Positions 16,721 to 25,304 of a DNA stretch of 60,814 nt are shown here, piece after piece. Both the position numbers and the translations under genes were made by a program. Position 1 is the first letter of the stretch. Every line of letters starts with the position of its first letter. The DNA is from Deltaproteobacteria bacterium (GTDB lineage Bacteria; Myxococcota_A; UBA9160; SZUA-336), in NCBI GenBank assembly GCA_029261895.1, contig JAJDAK010000096.1:1-60814 (forward strand), written 5' to 3'. The notes under the pieces were generated by a model. It was not told where the DNA came from, did no database searches, and saw only the letters and a program-made list of their open reading frames with translations.

Positions 16721-16736
16721 ATGCATTGCTATGCAT
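16721..16736. repeat. Repeated ATGCAT pair in the leader of the secreted-protein operon
   Basis: Two ATGCAT palindromes spaced by TGCT lie 20-35 bases upstream of the start at 16701. They may form a regulatory site or a small hairpin. No clear -10/-35 pair was found in the 130 bases before the operon. Confidence 0.25.
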
Positions 16737-16833
16737 TCGACGGTGAAACAACAAACTTAGTGCCTGTAGTGTAACAGCCACTCGATAAAAGTGATGATGC
16801 TGTCTCTAAGCGGAGCGCAAGCTGCGTTTTGTT

Positions 16834-17649
16834 TCACTTTCTTGTGCGAATACGGTTACCTAGGACGAGACCGGCGAGGGCTAGCAACATCAAGATCAGC
16901 GCCGTCCACTCCAATTGAGGTAACGGCCCCCAATAGTTCCGCGGAAAGTGGTCTGCACGGATAAACTCGAGAATCGCCGCACTCAGCGCGTAGGCGAACA
17001 GTACGACGAGTGCAACTTGTCCGTCGTAGCGTTTTCGTCGATACATCCACGCTGCGACCCCCGTGAGCGCGAAGCCCGCAGCAGAGAAATACAGCTGAAG
17101 CGGATGAACCGGGAGCGGCGCGGTGGCGGCAGGCGTCAACAAACCGATTTGTTGATGGTAATTGATGACGAAGGCGTCGCTCGGAAACACCACTCCCCAG
17201 GGCAAGTCACAAACACGCCCGAAACAGCACCCCCGCAGAAAACATCCGATCCGCGCTACGCCTATCCCAATTCCCACACTAAGGGAAAGACCATCCGCAA
17301 ATTTTCCAAGTGGAAGTCGGAACGCGCGTAACACCGGGGGAAGTCCAACAGCTAGCGCAGCAATCGCGCCGCCCGCATGCAGTCCCCCCCGACCGGGCGA
17401 CATCGCAGCGCCAAGCTGACCTTGGAAAAACATCCAATGATTGAAAACGAAATGAGCGCGACCACCGACAAAAACAAGAACGCCCATCGCAACCAACGCC
17501 CAACGTACGCGACCGATTGGCAATCCTTCGCGCGCATAGATCCAACGTGGACCTATCCAAATACAGATGATTGCTGCGAATAGGATCAGCGTGCCATACG
17601 CCGGAACGGCGATATTGAAAAACGGCAGCTCAAACAAGATGGGACGCAT
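16834..17649 (-). CDS. Prolipoprotein diacylglyceryl transferase-family (Lgt-like) membrane protein
   Basis: 271 residues with about seven membrane segments and the Lgt layout: an early IAVPAYGTLILFA helix, GGRAHFVF in place of the Lgt 'GaRlyyv' region, GGLHAGGAIAAL, VARIGCFLRGCCFGRVCDLPWGVVFP and VHPLQLYFSA with the conserved P-x-Q-L-Y. The RIGCFLRGCCFG version, in place of RIGNFxNGE, marks a paralogous branch common in Deltaproteobacteria; whether it acylates lipoproteins is uncertain. It starts at the ATG at 17649. An inverted repeat TCGGACC/GGTCCGA (17649-17670) overlaps the start and could affect initiation. The main lgt may be elsewhere in the genome. Confidence 0.75.
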   Translation of the reverse strand: MRPILFELPFFNIAVPAYGTLILFAAIICIWIGPRWIYAREGLPIGRVRWALVAMGVLVFVGGRAHFVFNHWMFFQGQLGAAMSPGRGGLHAGGAIAALAVGLPPVLRAFRLPLGKFADGLSLSVGIGIGVARIGCFLRGCCFGRVCDLPWGVVFPSDAFVINYHQQIGLLTPAATAPLPVHPLQLYFSAAGFALTGVAAWMYRRKRYDGQVALVVLFAYALSAAILEFIRADHFPRNYWGPLPQLEWTALILMLLALAGLVLGNRIRTRK

Positions 17650-17778
17650 CGGACCAGTATAGCGGTCCGACTTCTCGTGCCTGAAACGGCCACCTCACCG
17701 AGCACCTTCGAGCAGACTCAGAACGAGTTTCAATAGATCGGTCGCGACACTGCCATCTCCCGTGCTAGCTTCCGCCTC

Positions 17779-17868
17779 GGAGAGATGCCGGAGCGGTTGA
17801 ACGGGGCGGTCTCGAAAACCGTTGAGCCTTTGCGGGTTCCGGGGGTTCGAATCCCCCTCTCTCCGCCA
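17779..17868 (+). tRNA. tRNA-Ser (anticodon CGA)
   Basis: A class II tRNA with a perfect 7-bp acceptor stem (GGAGAGA / TCTCTCC), an anticodon stem GCGGT/ACCGT (one G-T pair) with loop CTCGAAA giving anticodon CGA (reads UCG), a long variable arm GAGCCTTTGCGGGTTC, a T-arm GGGGG-TTCGAAT-CCCCC, discriminator G and an encoded CCA. The D-arm carries GGTTGAACGG. No other tRNA is adjacent. Confidence 0.95.
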
Positions 17869-17882
17869 ACCTTAGGCTTAAC

Positions 17883-17904
17883 ACGCGCGGGACGGCCCGC
17901 GCGT
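17883..17904 (+). terminator. Hairpin after tRNA-Ser
   Basis: ACGCGCGGG and CCCGCGCGT form a perfect 9-bp GC-rich stem with an ACGG loop, 15 bases after the tRNA. No T-run follows, so it may be a processing or terminator hairpin. A second stem, AAACCTCG/CGAGGTTT, follows at 17967-17990. Confidence 0.4.
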
Positions 17905-17952
17905 TGCCCTACGCTCGGCTTTGCCTCGCTGCGCGCTTCGCTTGCGCTCAGT

Positions 17953-18040
17953 GATCAGTGGACGTGAAACCTCGAGTCCTCGCGAGGTTTCCATCATTCC
18001 TCTTCATCCAACCCTTGCGTTAGCGATCAGCGGACGTGAA
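17953..18040. repeat. Imperfect 16-bp direct repeat between tRNA-Ser and gdh
   Basis: GATCAGTGGACGTGAA at 17953-17968 recurs as GATCAGCGGACGTGAA at 18025-18040 (15 of 16 bases). The 184-base gap between the tRNA and the gdh stop holds only these repeats and the hairpins. A duplication next to a tRNA could be an attachment-site scar, but no integrase is adjacent here. Confidence 0.4.
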
Positions 18041-18052
18041 CAGTGATCGAGA

Positions 18053-21000
18053 CTAGAGCAAGCGGCGGATCTGCTGGGCCAGGACGGAGTACGCCGCAAG
18101 GCCGGAGCGTTCGTCGGCTTCGATTTCGACGGCGGTTTCTTGAATGCGATCGAGTGAAACCTTCCGCGTGGTAAGAAAGTCATCGTACGCGTTGGCTGCG
18201 GCGCCCTCGGAGAGGAAACCTTCGACCAGAAGTCGCTGGGTCGATAGCAGTTCGAGGTAGAGCGACTCGGCCGCGATGCGATCCCAGTTGTCGCGGCGAT
18301 CGATGTCGCGCAGGCGATTCAATAGCCAGCGGATGCGCGTGACCTCACCGACTGCGTTTTGAAGTTCGAGCAGTTTGACCAGATCGTCGGATGCCGGACC
18401 CGCGAGTGAGAGCAAACCAATGCTTTGAGCCAGCACGCCGAGGCTTTCGATCTGCGCCGCAAGCGATGGATCCACACCCTCTTCGGTCCACGACTCAACC
18501 GCGTGGCGCACGCGAAGATCCTCAGCATCGCCAAGATGCGACGGGAGTTGGTCGACGAGTTCACCCATCATCTTCTTCCAACTCTTGAACGAAGCAAGAT
18601 CCAGCGCTGGACAGCGCTCCGCGCCAAGCATGGTTACGGCACCGGTACGCAGCGCGTCTTCTAGGCGAACGGCCATGCGAATGCGGACCATCTCTGAAAC
18701 ATCCTGCTTCGCGATCGCATCACGAATCTGATCCGCATCAAGTAAGCAGTCAACCGTGTGGTAACCCGCAATCACATCCGCCACAGAGCAACCCAACGCG
18801 CGAACGAGTTCGGGGACCAAGGTGATTCCCGCTTGATCGATCACCTGATTCGTTAAGACGGTCGCAATGATCTCGCGCTTCATTGGATGCTGGGTAATCT
18901 CGCTGTGAAAGGTTTGGACAAGGCTCTCGGGAAAGTACGCCTCCACCAATGGCTTGAAGAATTCATGTTCGGGAATATTCGACTCAACGAGCGCGCGCTT
19001 GCAAAGCATCTTCGTATAACCGAGGAGAACTGCGAGCTCTGGGCGAGTGTAACCAGGTTCGGTTCCATCTCGTCCCGCCCGAGCTCGCAGATCCTCTCTC
19101 TCGGGTAAGAATTCTATCCTCGCATCGAGGTCTACCTCGGTGCCTAAAAATTCGGTCGCCAGCGCCATGCGATCCGGGTCTTGGCGCGTTCGCATCAAAT
19201 CCATCGATACACAGCGACTCTGCGCAGCATTATGATCCAGCACTCGATCGTCGGCTTCTTTGACACAAGAACGCAAGATCTGGTTGCGTTCATCAAACGT
19301 CATTCCGTTTGACGCGCATTTCTCCGCCAGCAATATCTTGAAATTGACCTCGTGATCCGAGAGATCGACGCCACCGCTATTGTCGATCGCGTCGGTGTTC
19401 AATCGGCCGCCCAGCAACGCGTACTCAATCCGCGCGAGCTGCGTAAAACCAAGGTTTCCGCCTTCACCGATGATCCGCGCGCGGAGTTCGTTTGCACTGA
19501 CGCGAACGGACGCGTTGGCACGATCGCCCACGCCAGCATGCGTTTCTGTCGAGGCCATCACGTAGGTGCCGATGCCACCGTTCCAAAGCAAATCAACGGG
19601 CATCCGCAAGATCGCACGAATAATCTCCTCGCCGCTCTGCGTATCTTCCTCGATGCCGAGCAACTGTTTCATCTCGGAACTCAACGGAATTTCTTTCGCG
19701 CTGCGATCGAAAACACCGCCGCCACGGCTGATTCTATTCTTTGCGTAGTCATCCCAAGTGGTACCCGGCGTTTCGAACAGACGTTTGCGTTCGTGCCAGG
19801 AGGAATCGGGGTCTGGGTCCGGGTCGATGAAGATGTGGATGTGATTGAACGCAGCCTGCAGCTTGCCCATGCGCGCGTACAGGAGACCGTTGCCGAACAC
19901 ATCTCCCGACATATCCCCAATGCCGGCCACCGTGAAGGTTTCTTTCTCCGCATCAACGCCAACTTCAAGGAAGTGCCGCTTCACACAAACCCAAGCGCCG
20001 TGTGCCGTGATGCCTTCCTTCTTATGGTCGTAGCCGTTGCTGCCACCACTCGCAAACGCATCATCGAGCCAAAAACCGACGTCGTTTGCAACACTGTTTG
20101 CAACATCGGAGAGATGGGCCGTGCCTTTGTCGGCTGCAACGACTAAATACGGATCATCTTCATCGTAACGAACAACGTGCTCTGGTGGGATGATCTGGTC
20201 GGCGCTCTTATTGTCGGTGAGTCGGAGAAGAGCGCGAATGAAACACGCGTAGATTCGGTCTGCTTCGGCACGCGCGTCTGATCCGCTTTGGAAACGCTGT
20301 TTCAGTATGAACCCACCCTTTGCACCAACCGGAACGATAAGCCCGTTCTTGGTCATCTGGGTTTTCATGAGGCCGAGGATCTCGGTACGGAAATCTTGCT
20401 GACGATCGCTCCAGCGAATTCCGCCCCGCGCCACCTTGCCGCCGCGGAGGTGCACACCACTCATCTCCGCTGAATTCACAAAGATTTCAGCATGCGGCTT
20501 CGGTGCGGGAATCCCTTTGATTTCGCGCGAGTTCAATTTGAACGAAACGACGTGCACGCCGGCCTCCGCCGGCACGAAGAAGTTTGTGCGCCAGGTGCTT
20601 TCAACGAGATTCTCGAACAATCCAAAGACGCGATCTTCGTCGGCTGTTGGAATCGGGCGTCGATGCTTCTTGAGCTTTAGCCATGCCTGCTTCGACCGGT
20701 CCTCGCGATCTGCTTCTTTCGCGGGGTCAAGTCGGCTACAGAAAAACTCAAAGATCGACTGGGTCGCGTCCGGGTAATTGAGCAGCACATCTGATGCAAA
20801 CTGACGATCGGGCGCGATGCTCACCTGCTGTGCGTAAGCGAGATATGCTCGAAACACATCGGCGTCCTGCCAACGAAAGCCCGCACCGACGATGAGTCGA
20901 TTGAGGGAATCGTTCTCCACCCAACCTCGCAATGTAGCGCGCAAACCGTCCAGGATCCGTTGCTCTAGTCCATACTTCCGGAAACCACCTTCCGGTTTCT

Positions 21001-22807
21001 GAACACGGAAAGCGACGATCCAACTTTGATTCGAGTCATGATTCACCTCGGTCAACGTGGCATCGACGACGCGGAGACCAAAATTGTCGAGCACCGGCAG
21101 CAGATCGGTGAGATAGGGTCGCTTGGACTGATAGACCTTAAGCTTTACCGTGTTCTCATCTGAATCGGGATCGTCATAGAGGCCAATCTCAACCTCGCTC
21201 TGCTCCGCTCGCAGCTTTTCGAGGCGATCCACGTCGGCGACAGCTTCGGGTACGGGGGTAAGGATTTTGTATTCCTCGGAGAACAGTGCGGCGTAGGCAT
21301 CGGTCAACGTATAGGCTTCACGCGGCTGATGACGACCGAGCAAGGCAGCCTCGAAACGATCTTCCCAGCGGGTGACGTGGGATTTCACATCCTGTTCAAG
21401 CTCCTCGATCAAATCAAGATCGACGTCAGATGCGGAGCTACAAAAGAAATGTATCAACGCAGCTTCGTCATCCAGGAAAGAACTTCGCGAGTCAACGTAA
21501 GTCGCTTGATACTTACGAACGAAGAGATCCTTCAAAATCTGGCGCAAGCTCTCGTCATAAAGGGGTCTTGGCAAAATGACTGATACGAAGAACGACCGGC
21601 TGAGCGGATCGGGAACTACGCAAACTTCGACCTTACGACTCTCGCTCGCAAGTATGACTCCCTCACATGCACGCGTGATGTCCTCGACCTCAAACTGAAA
21701 GAGCACTTCAACAGGTAACGAGTCAAACGCTTCGACCGCTGCTTTATAAGTATGAGACCCGCGTTCCGCACCAATCGCTGCCAGCACGCGCTGACAACGT
21801 TCGCGAAGGATGGGCACCTGCGATCCGCGCGAGCGGACGGCTTTGTGAGTCAACAACCCCACGAATCGCCCAAAGCCAATCACGCGACCGGACTCGTCCA
21901 AGGTCTTGATGCTAATGCAATCGAGCCGGCCACCACGATGAAAGATCGATTCCTGGCGGGATTTGTCGAAGAAGATCAGCCGCGGGTCCGCCAGGCGTGA
22001 GCGCACCAGTGCGGGGATATCCGCGCCAGCGGTCTCATCACTGAAGCGCGACTCGTTGGAGTCGCGAAGAATGCCCAAACCACTATGTTGCACGAGCTGA
22101 ACGCGCCACGAACCATCGTCACCGGTGACATTGTAATAACGGTGTCCGAGAAAAATGAAATTATCCTCAACGAGCCAGTTCAGGAAACCCAACAAACGAT
22201 CTGAGCGTTGTTCATCGCTGTCGATGACGGTGGTACAAAATTCAATATCCGCCATGTGACGTCGTAAAGACTTCACCATTCGACCATGGTCCGCGACGAT
22301 GTTTCGGGTCATGTCGATGACGTCGCGAATCTCGCGCTCCACGTCTTGACGATTTGAAAGCCCACCGAGCAGCGCCACCTCCGCATAGAGATACGCCTCA
22401 CGGTCCCGAAGCATGTCACCCGTACCCATCCGTGATACGCGCCCTGCATCATCGCGCTCAAGCGGCAAGATGGGATGCAAGAAAAGCAATTCGCGAAGAC
22501 CGAGTCGTTTGAAGTTGATCCTAAGCGTGTCTACGAGAAACGGCTGATCTTTGACCGCTACTTCGATAGCCGTGCGACCTTCACGATGATCGGTCGGGTT
22601 CCAAACCCGTACTGAAATCGCGTTCTTGACGCGGAACTCAATGAATTCACTGGTCGTAATCGCCAGCTCTTGCATTGCGCCACTGCCTCGCTTCCGAAGC
22701 TCGCGTGAATCTATACTGGTTTCAAGTATATCTGTGACGTACGAGCGCAACTCGTTGAGCTCGAGGTTACCGTCAGACTTGTCCTTCGACGAACGCTGGG
22801 TCGCCAC
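18053..22807 (-). CDS. NAD-specific glutamate dehydrogenase, large (180 kDa) class
   Basis: 1584 residues, the length of the L-180 NAD-GDH class that deaminates glutamate to 2-oxoglutarate and ammonia in catabolism. The catalytic core begins near residue 795 with GGKVARGGIRWSDRQQDFRTE, then LMKTQMTKNGLIVPVGAKGG with the active-site Lys, followed by GIGDMSGDVFGNGLL and NGGIGTY for nucleotide binding. The N-terminal 700 residues hold the ACT-like regulatory domains of the family. I start at the GTG at 22807 because AAGGAG lies 7 bases before it; a TTG at 22828 is upstream of that ribosome site. A second, hexameric GDH is at 55633-56928. Confidence 0.95.
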   Translation of the reverse strand: MATQRSSKDKSDGNLELNELRSYVTDILETSIDSRELRKRGSGAMQELAITTSEFIEFRVKNAISVRVWNPTDHREGRTAIEVAVKDQPFLVDTLRINFKRLGLRELLFLHPILPLERDDAGRVSRMGTGDMLRDREAYLYAEVALLGGLSNRQDVEREIRDVIDMTRNIVADHGRMVKSLRRHMADIEFCTTVIDSDEQRSDRLLGFLNWLVEDNFIFLGHRYYNVTGDDGSWRVQLVQHSGLGILRDSNESRFSDETAGADIPALVRSRLADPRLIFFDKSRQESIFHRGGRLDCISIKTLDESGRVIGFGRFVGLLTHKAVRSRGSQVPILRERCQRVLAAIGAERGSHTYKAAVEAFDSLPVEVLFQFEVEDITRACEGVILASESRKVEVCVVPDPLSRSFFVSVILPRPLYDESLRQILKDLFVRKYQATYVDSRSSFLDDEAALIHFFCSSASDVDLDLIEELEQDVKSHVTRWEDRFEAALLGRHQPREAYTLTDAYAALFSEEYKILTPVPEAVADVDRLEKLRAEQSEVEIGLYDDPDSDENTVKLKVYQSKRPYLTDLLPVLDNFGLRVVDATLTEVNHDSNQSWIVAFRVQKPEGGFRKYGLEQRILDGLRATLRGWVENDSLNRLIVGAGFRWQDADVFRAYLAYAQQVSIAPDRQFASDVLLNYPDATQSIFEFFCSRLDPAKEADREDRSKQAWLKLKKHRRPIPTADEDRVFGLFENLVESTWRTNFFVPAEAGVHVVSFKLNSREIKGIPAPKPHAEIFVNSAEMSGVHLRGGKVARGGIRWSDRQQDFRTEILGLMKTQMTKNGLIVPVGAKGGFILKQRFQSGSDARAEADRIYACFIRALLRLTDNKSADQIIPPEHVVRYDEDDPYLVVAADKGTAHLSDVANSVANDVGFWLDDAFASGGSNGYDHKKEGITAHGAWVCVKRHFLEVGVDAEKETFTVAGIGDMSGDVFGNGLLYARMGKLQAAFNHIHIFIDPDPDPDSSWHERKRLFETPGTTWDDYAKNRISRGGGVFDRSAKEIPLSSEMKQLLGIEEDTQSGEEIIRAILRMPVDLLWNGGIGTYVMASTETHAGVGDRANASVRVSANELRARIIGEGGNLGFTQLARIEYALLGGRLNTDAIDNSGGVDLSDHEVNFKILLAEKCASNGMTFDERNQILRSCVKEADDRVLDHNAAQSRCVSMDLMRTRQDPDRMALATEFLGTEVDLDARIEFLPEREDLRARAGRDGTEPGYTRPELAVLLGYTKMLCKRALVESNIPEHEFFKPLVEAYFPESLVQTFHSEITQHPMKREIIATVLTNQVIDQAGITLVPELVRALGCSVADVIAGYHTVDCLLDADQIRDAIAKQDVSEMVRIRMAVRLEDALRTGAVTMLGAERCPALDLASFKSWKKMMGELVDQLPSHLGDAEDLRVRHAVESWTEEGVDPSLAAQIESLGVLAQSIGLLSLAGPASDDLVKLLELQNAVGEVTRIRWLLNRLRDIDRRDNWDRIAAESLYLELLSTQRLLVEGFLSEGAAANAYDDFLTTRKVSLDRIQETAVEIEADERSGLAAYSVLAQQIRRLL

Positions 22808-22906
22808 CGGATCTCCTTCCAGGACCAACCCTCCAGCCGAATGTATCGGTTACGGGAGTGGAAAAATGATCTGATTGGCTCGCTCTAGTTGATAGACTTG
22901 CCTTCT

Positions 22907-23545
22907 ATGCGACAGCTCCTACTACACATGATCTTTTGGATCGACCTGTGCCGCTTCTGGATCTTTCGCCAACGTTGGCGCCACAAGATGACTTTCGCAC
23001 CGGGTGTATCACCAAACTTTCGTCTTGCTCACTGGACGATCGAAGACGATGCGCACGTCCGGTTTGGTGCGGGTTGTACAACGGAACGCCACCCCGGGAA
23101 CCAGATTCGGGTCGAAAGCGGCGGAACGCTTACGCTGGCTGAATCCGTCTGGCTCTCCACGGATCAGAACCCCAACCGAATTCGCGTCTTTCCCGGTGCT
23201 TCGCTAGAGATCGGCAAAGACAGTTTTGTGAATGGTGCGAGTTTCCATGTAAAGCGTTCCATCCGGGTTGGAGATCATTGCTTGATTGGTTTCGGTGTAC
23301 GGATTTTCGATTCCGACCTTCATGCCATCGATCGCGATACGCCCGAGCGCATCCGCCCGGTTAAAATCGGTGACCGCGTTTGGATCGGCGCCGACACCCT
23401 CATCATGTCCGGGGTGACGATCGGTGATGATGTTGTCGTTGGCGCCGGATCAATCGTTACGCGAGATATCCCCGCGAACACGCTGGCAATCGGCCGGCCC
23501 GCCGTGGCCGTGCGCAGCATTGGCTCACGCCGCGGATGTGCATGA
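22907..23545 (+). CDS. Left-handed beta-helix acyltransferase (hexapeptide repeat)
   Basis: 212 residues from the ATG at 22907. A basic, hydrophobic N-terminus (LLLHMIFWIDLCRFWIFRQRW) may associate with the membrane. The rest is built of hexapeptide turns: GGTLTLAESVWLS, GASLEIGKDSFVNGASFHV, then the typical end DRVWIGADTLIMSGVTIGDDVVVGAGSIVTRDIPANTLAIGRPAV. The sugar O-acetyltransferase catalytic His is expected near SDLHAID. It resembles CysE/WcaF-type surface-sugar acetyltransferases, but the substrate is unknown. It is divergent from the NAD-GDH gene. Confidence 0.85.
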   Translation: MRQLLLHMIFWIDLCRFWIFRQRWRHKMTFAPGVSPNFRLAHWTIEDDAHVRFGAGCTTERHPGNQIRVESGGTLTLAESVWLSTDQNPNRIRVFPGASLEIGKDSFVNGASFHVKRSIRVGDHCLIGFGVRIFDSDLHAIDRDTPERIRPVKIGDRVWIGADTLIMSGVTIGDDVVVGAGSIVTRDIPANTLAIGRPAVAVRSIGSRRGCA

Positions 23546-23632
23546 GCGCTTCAAGAACCGGCAACACTCGAACGGCTTAAAACATGGTACGCTCACCCGC
23601 CTGGTTGACCCGCGTGCTGGAGGCAAGTGCCC

Positions 23633-24571
23633 GTGCGAATCGCACTATTCGGACAAGCTGATTTTGGCAAAGAGTGCCTCGATCGTTTGATCGCTGGTGG
23701 TCACCAGGTTGTGGGTGTGTTCGTTCCACCCGACGGTTCGCGGCCCGATGCGCTTGGCGCACGCGGTGATGAGCTTGGTCTTCCCGTTGTGCGGAGAAAA
23801 TTCTACCGCAAACGAACGGGCGAGCCGATTCCGGCCGCGCTCGAGGCCTATCGCGAAGTACGGGCTGACCTCAATGTCCTCGCGTCCGTCACGGTCTTCC
23901 TGCCGCATGAAATCACACATGCACCGCTACATAAGAGCATCTGTTTTCACCCATCTCTCTTACCTCGCTTTCGTGGCGGCTCTGCCATGCAATGGCAGAT
24001 TATCCTCGGCGAGAAGGAGACCGGCGTCACGATCTTCGTACCTGATCGCGGCACGGATACCGGATCGATCGTGGTTCAACGCGGAGGCGTAACGATTGCG
24101 CCTGACGATACGACCACAAGTCTGTTTTTCAATAAATTGCAGCCGCTTGGCATCGAGGCAATGGTCGAAGCTGTGAACCGGATCGCGGATGGGTCGGCGA
24201 AAATCGAACCACAGGACGAGCTCCGCGCAACATCACATCCGCTGGTCGATGATAAAATCGCAGTCCTCAACTTGGGCTACGACGCAGCAACCATCGACCG
24301 CCTCGTACGAGGTTGCGACCCCAATCCCGGAGCATTTCTACTCCATCAAGGTAAGAAGCTCCGACTATTCGGCGCACGCTTGGAAGAAGGGCCTAAGGGG
24401 AAACCTGGAACGATCCTTTCCTGCGGCGATGACGGCATGCTACTCGCACTAAAAGATGGTGCTTTGCGTGTGACCCGCGTACGTGCCGAGTTGGGCAAAG
24501 AGAGCGCCGCCGCCTTTGTCGAACGTGCCGGGCTTAAGGTTGGCGAGCGCTTTCAAAGCGGGTGCGCGTAG
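23633..24571 (+). CDS. 10-formyltetrahydrofolate hydrolase-like formyltransferase
   Basis: 312 residues from the second GTG at 23633, 9 bases after GGAGG; a GTG at 23627 is also open. The N-terminal 205 residues follow the hydrolase domain of 10-formyl-THF dehydrogenase: VRIALFGQADFGKECLDRL, DLNVLASVTVFLPHEI, HKSICFHPSLLPRFRGGSAM, with the His and SLLP...RG of the formyl-folate site and a DTGSIVVQ loop. Residues 210-312 match the Fmt C-terminal beta barrel. It lacks the aldehyde dehydrogenase part of the full enzyme. Likely substrates are 10-formyl-THF or a formylated sugar nucleotide. Its 3' end overlaps the next gene by 10 bases. Confidence 0.8.
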   Translation: MRIALFGQADFGKECLDRLIAGGHQVVGVFVPPDGSRPDALGARGDELGLPVVRRKFYRKRTGEPIPAALEAYREVRADLNVLASVTVFLPHEITHAPLHKSICFHPSLLPRFRGGSAMQWQIILGEKETGVTIFVPDRGTDTGSIVVQRGGVTIAPDDTTTSLFFNKLQPLGIEAMVEAVNRIADGSAKIEPQDELRATSHPLVDDKIAVLNLGYDAATIDRLVRGCDPNPGAFLLHQGKKLRLFGARLEEGPKGKPGTILSCGDDGMLLALKDGALRVTRVRAELGKESAAAFVERAGLKVGERFQSGCA

Positions 24572-25296
24572 ACCTCCTGAAAGATTCGCTCGCGCAAGCG
24601 GGCTTGAATCTTACCGCCCCCATCGCGGTGGATCGCTACGATGCAATCGTGGCTGGTCCTTGGCGATCATCGCAGGTCGCACCTGGCTGTGGAAGTGTAT
24701 TGATCGTCGGGAATGGGGGTCGCGATCTTTGGCCTCAGTTCGAGCGAGCGCCCGAGTTCACGTTACGCCGAAACCCTCTGGACCGCTACACCGAGCGCAT
24801 ACTCCGGGAAAGCGTCGGTCATTCCGACGCGGCCATCGGTTTCTCGCTCTACACAGACAAGCGTAACGATGCATATCTGCCGCTGATCGCCCTTGCACAC
24901 GCAGCCGGTCTTGGGGTTCCGAGTCGATTGGGCGTTCTCGTTCATCCCAAGTTTGGACCATGGATTGCACTGCGCTCGGTGATTTACCTGAAGGATTCGA
25001 TGACGATCCAACCAGCGGCCGCCTTTGACCCCTGCCCCACCTGTGCTGCACCTTGCCAAACTCAGTGCCATGGACAAGCCGTTGGTCCCATCACTGTCGA
25101 CATCGAACGTTGTTTTCGTACCAAGATACTAAATGTTGCGTGCCGAGCCGCGTGTGACGCGCGGACCGCCTGTGTGGTCGGACCCGAGCACGCATACTCC
25201 ACAACTCAGATCGCACACCATTCTCGAATACGCTGGCGCTCCAGCACATTGCGACATGCGGCGAAAGTTCTATTGAAACCGACGTCGACATCGTAA
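24562..25296 (+). CDS. QueG-like [4Fe-4S] protein
   Basis: 244 residues from a GTG that overlaps the previous gene. The C-terminal third has CPTCAAPCQTQC (C-x2-C-x3-C-x3-C), followed by a second Cys set, CFRTKILNVACRAACDARTACVVG, ending in a His-rich QIAHHSR. The N-terminal 160 residues (YDAIVAGPWRSS, LIVGNGGRDLWPQF, PLIALAHAAGLGVPSRLGVL) recall the corrinoid-binding nitroreductase-like part of epoxyqueuosine reductase and MMACHC. The protein is shorter than QueG (about 310-380) and lacks its HEAT domain. The overlap with a formyl-folate enzyme hints at a joint one-carbon or cobalamin role (inference). Confidence 0.6.
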   Translation: MRVDLLKDSLAQAGLNLTAPIAVDRYDAIVAGPWRSSQVAPGCGSVLIVGNGGRDLWPQFERAPEFTLRRNPLDRYTERILRESVGHSDAAIGFSLYTDKRNDAYLPLIALAHAAGLGVPSRLGVLVHPKFGPWIALRSVIYLKDSMTIQPAAAFDPCPTCAAPCQTQCHGQAVGPITVDIERCFRTKILNVACRAACDARTACVVGPEHAYSTTQIAHHSRIRWRSSTLRHAAKVLLKPTSTS

Positions 25297-25304
25297 GCTA
25301 AGGC

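Noticed and set aside
17785..17967. 60-codon open frame starting inside tRNA-Ser
   Set aside because: It begins in the tRNA and has no coding features.
17883..18040. Possible attachment site after tRNA-Ser from the repeated 16-mer
   Set aside because: The repeat does not include the tRNA 3' end and no integrase is adjacent; kept only as a repeat.
19352..20146. 264-codon plus-strand open frame inside the NAD-GDH gene
   Set aside because: The opposite strand is a conserved catalytic region; no family pattern or ribosome site.
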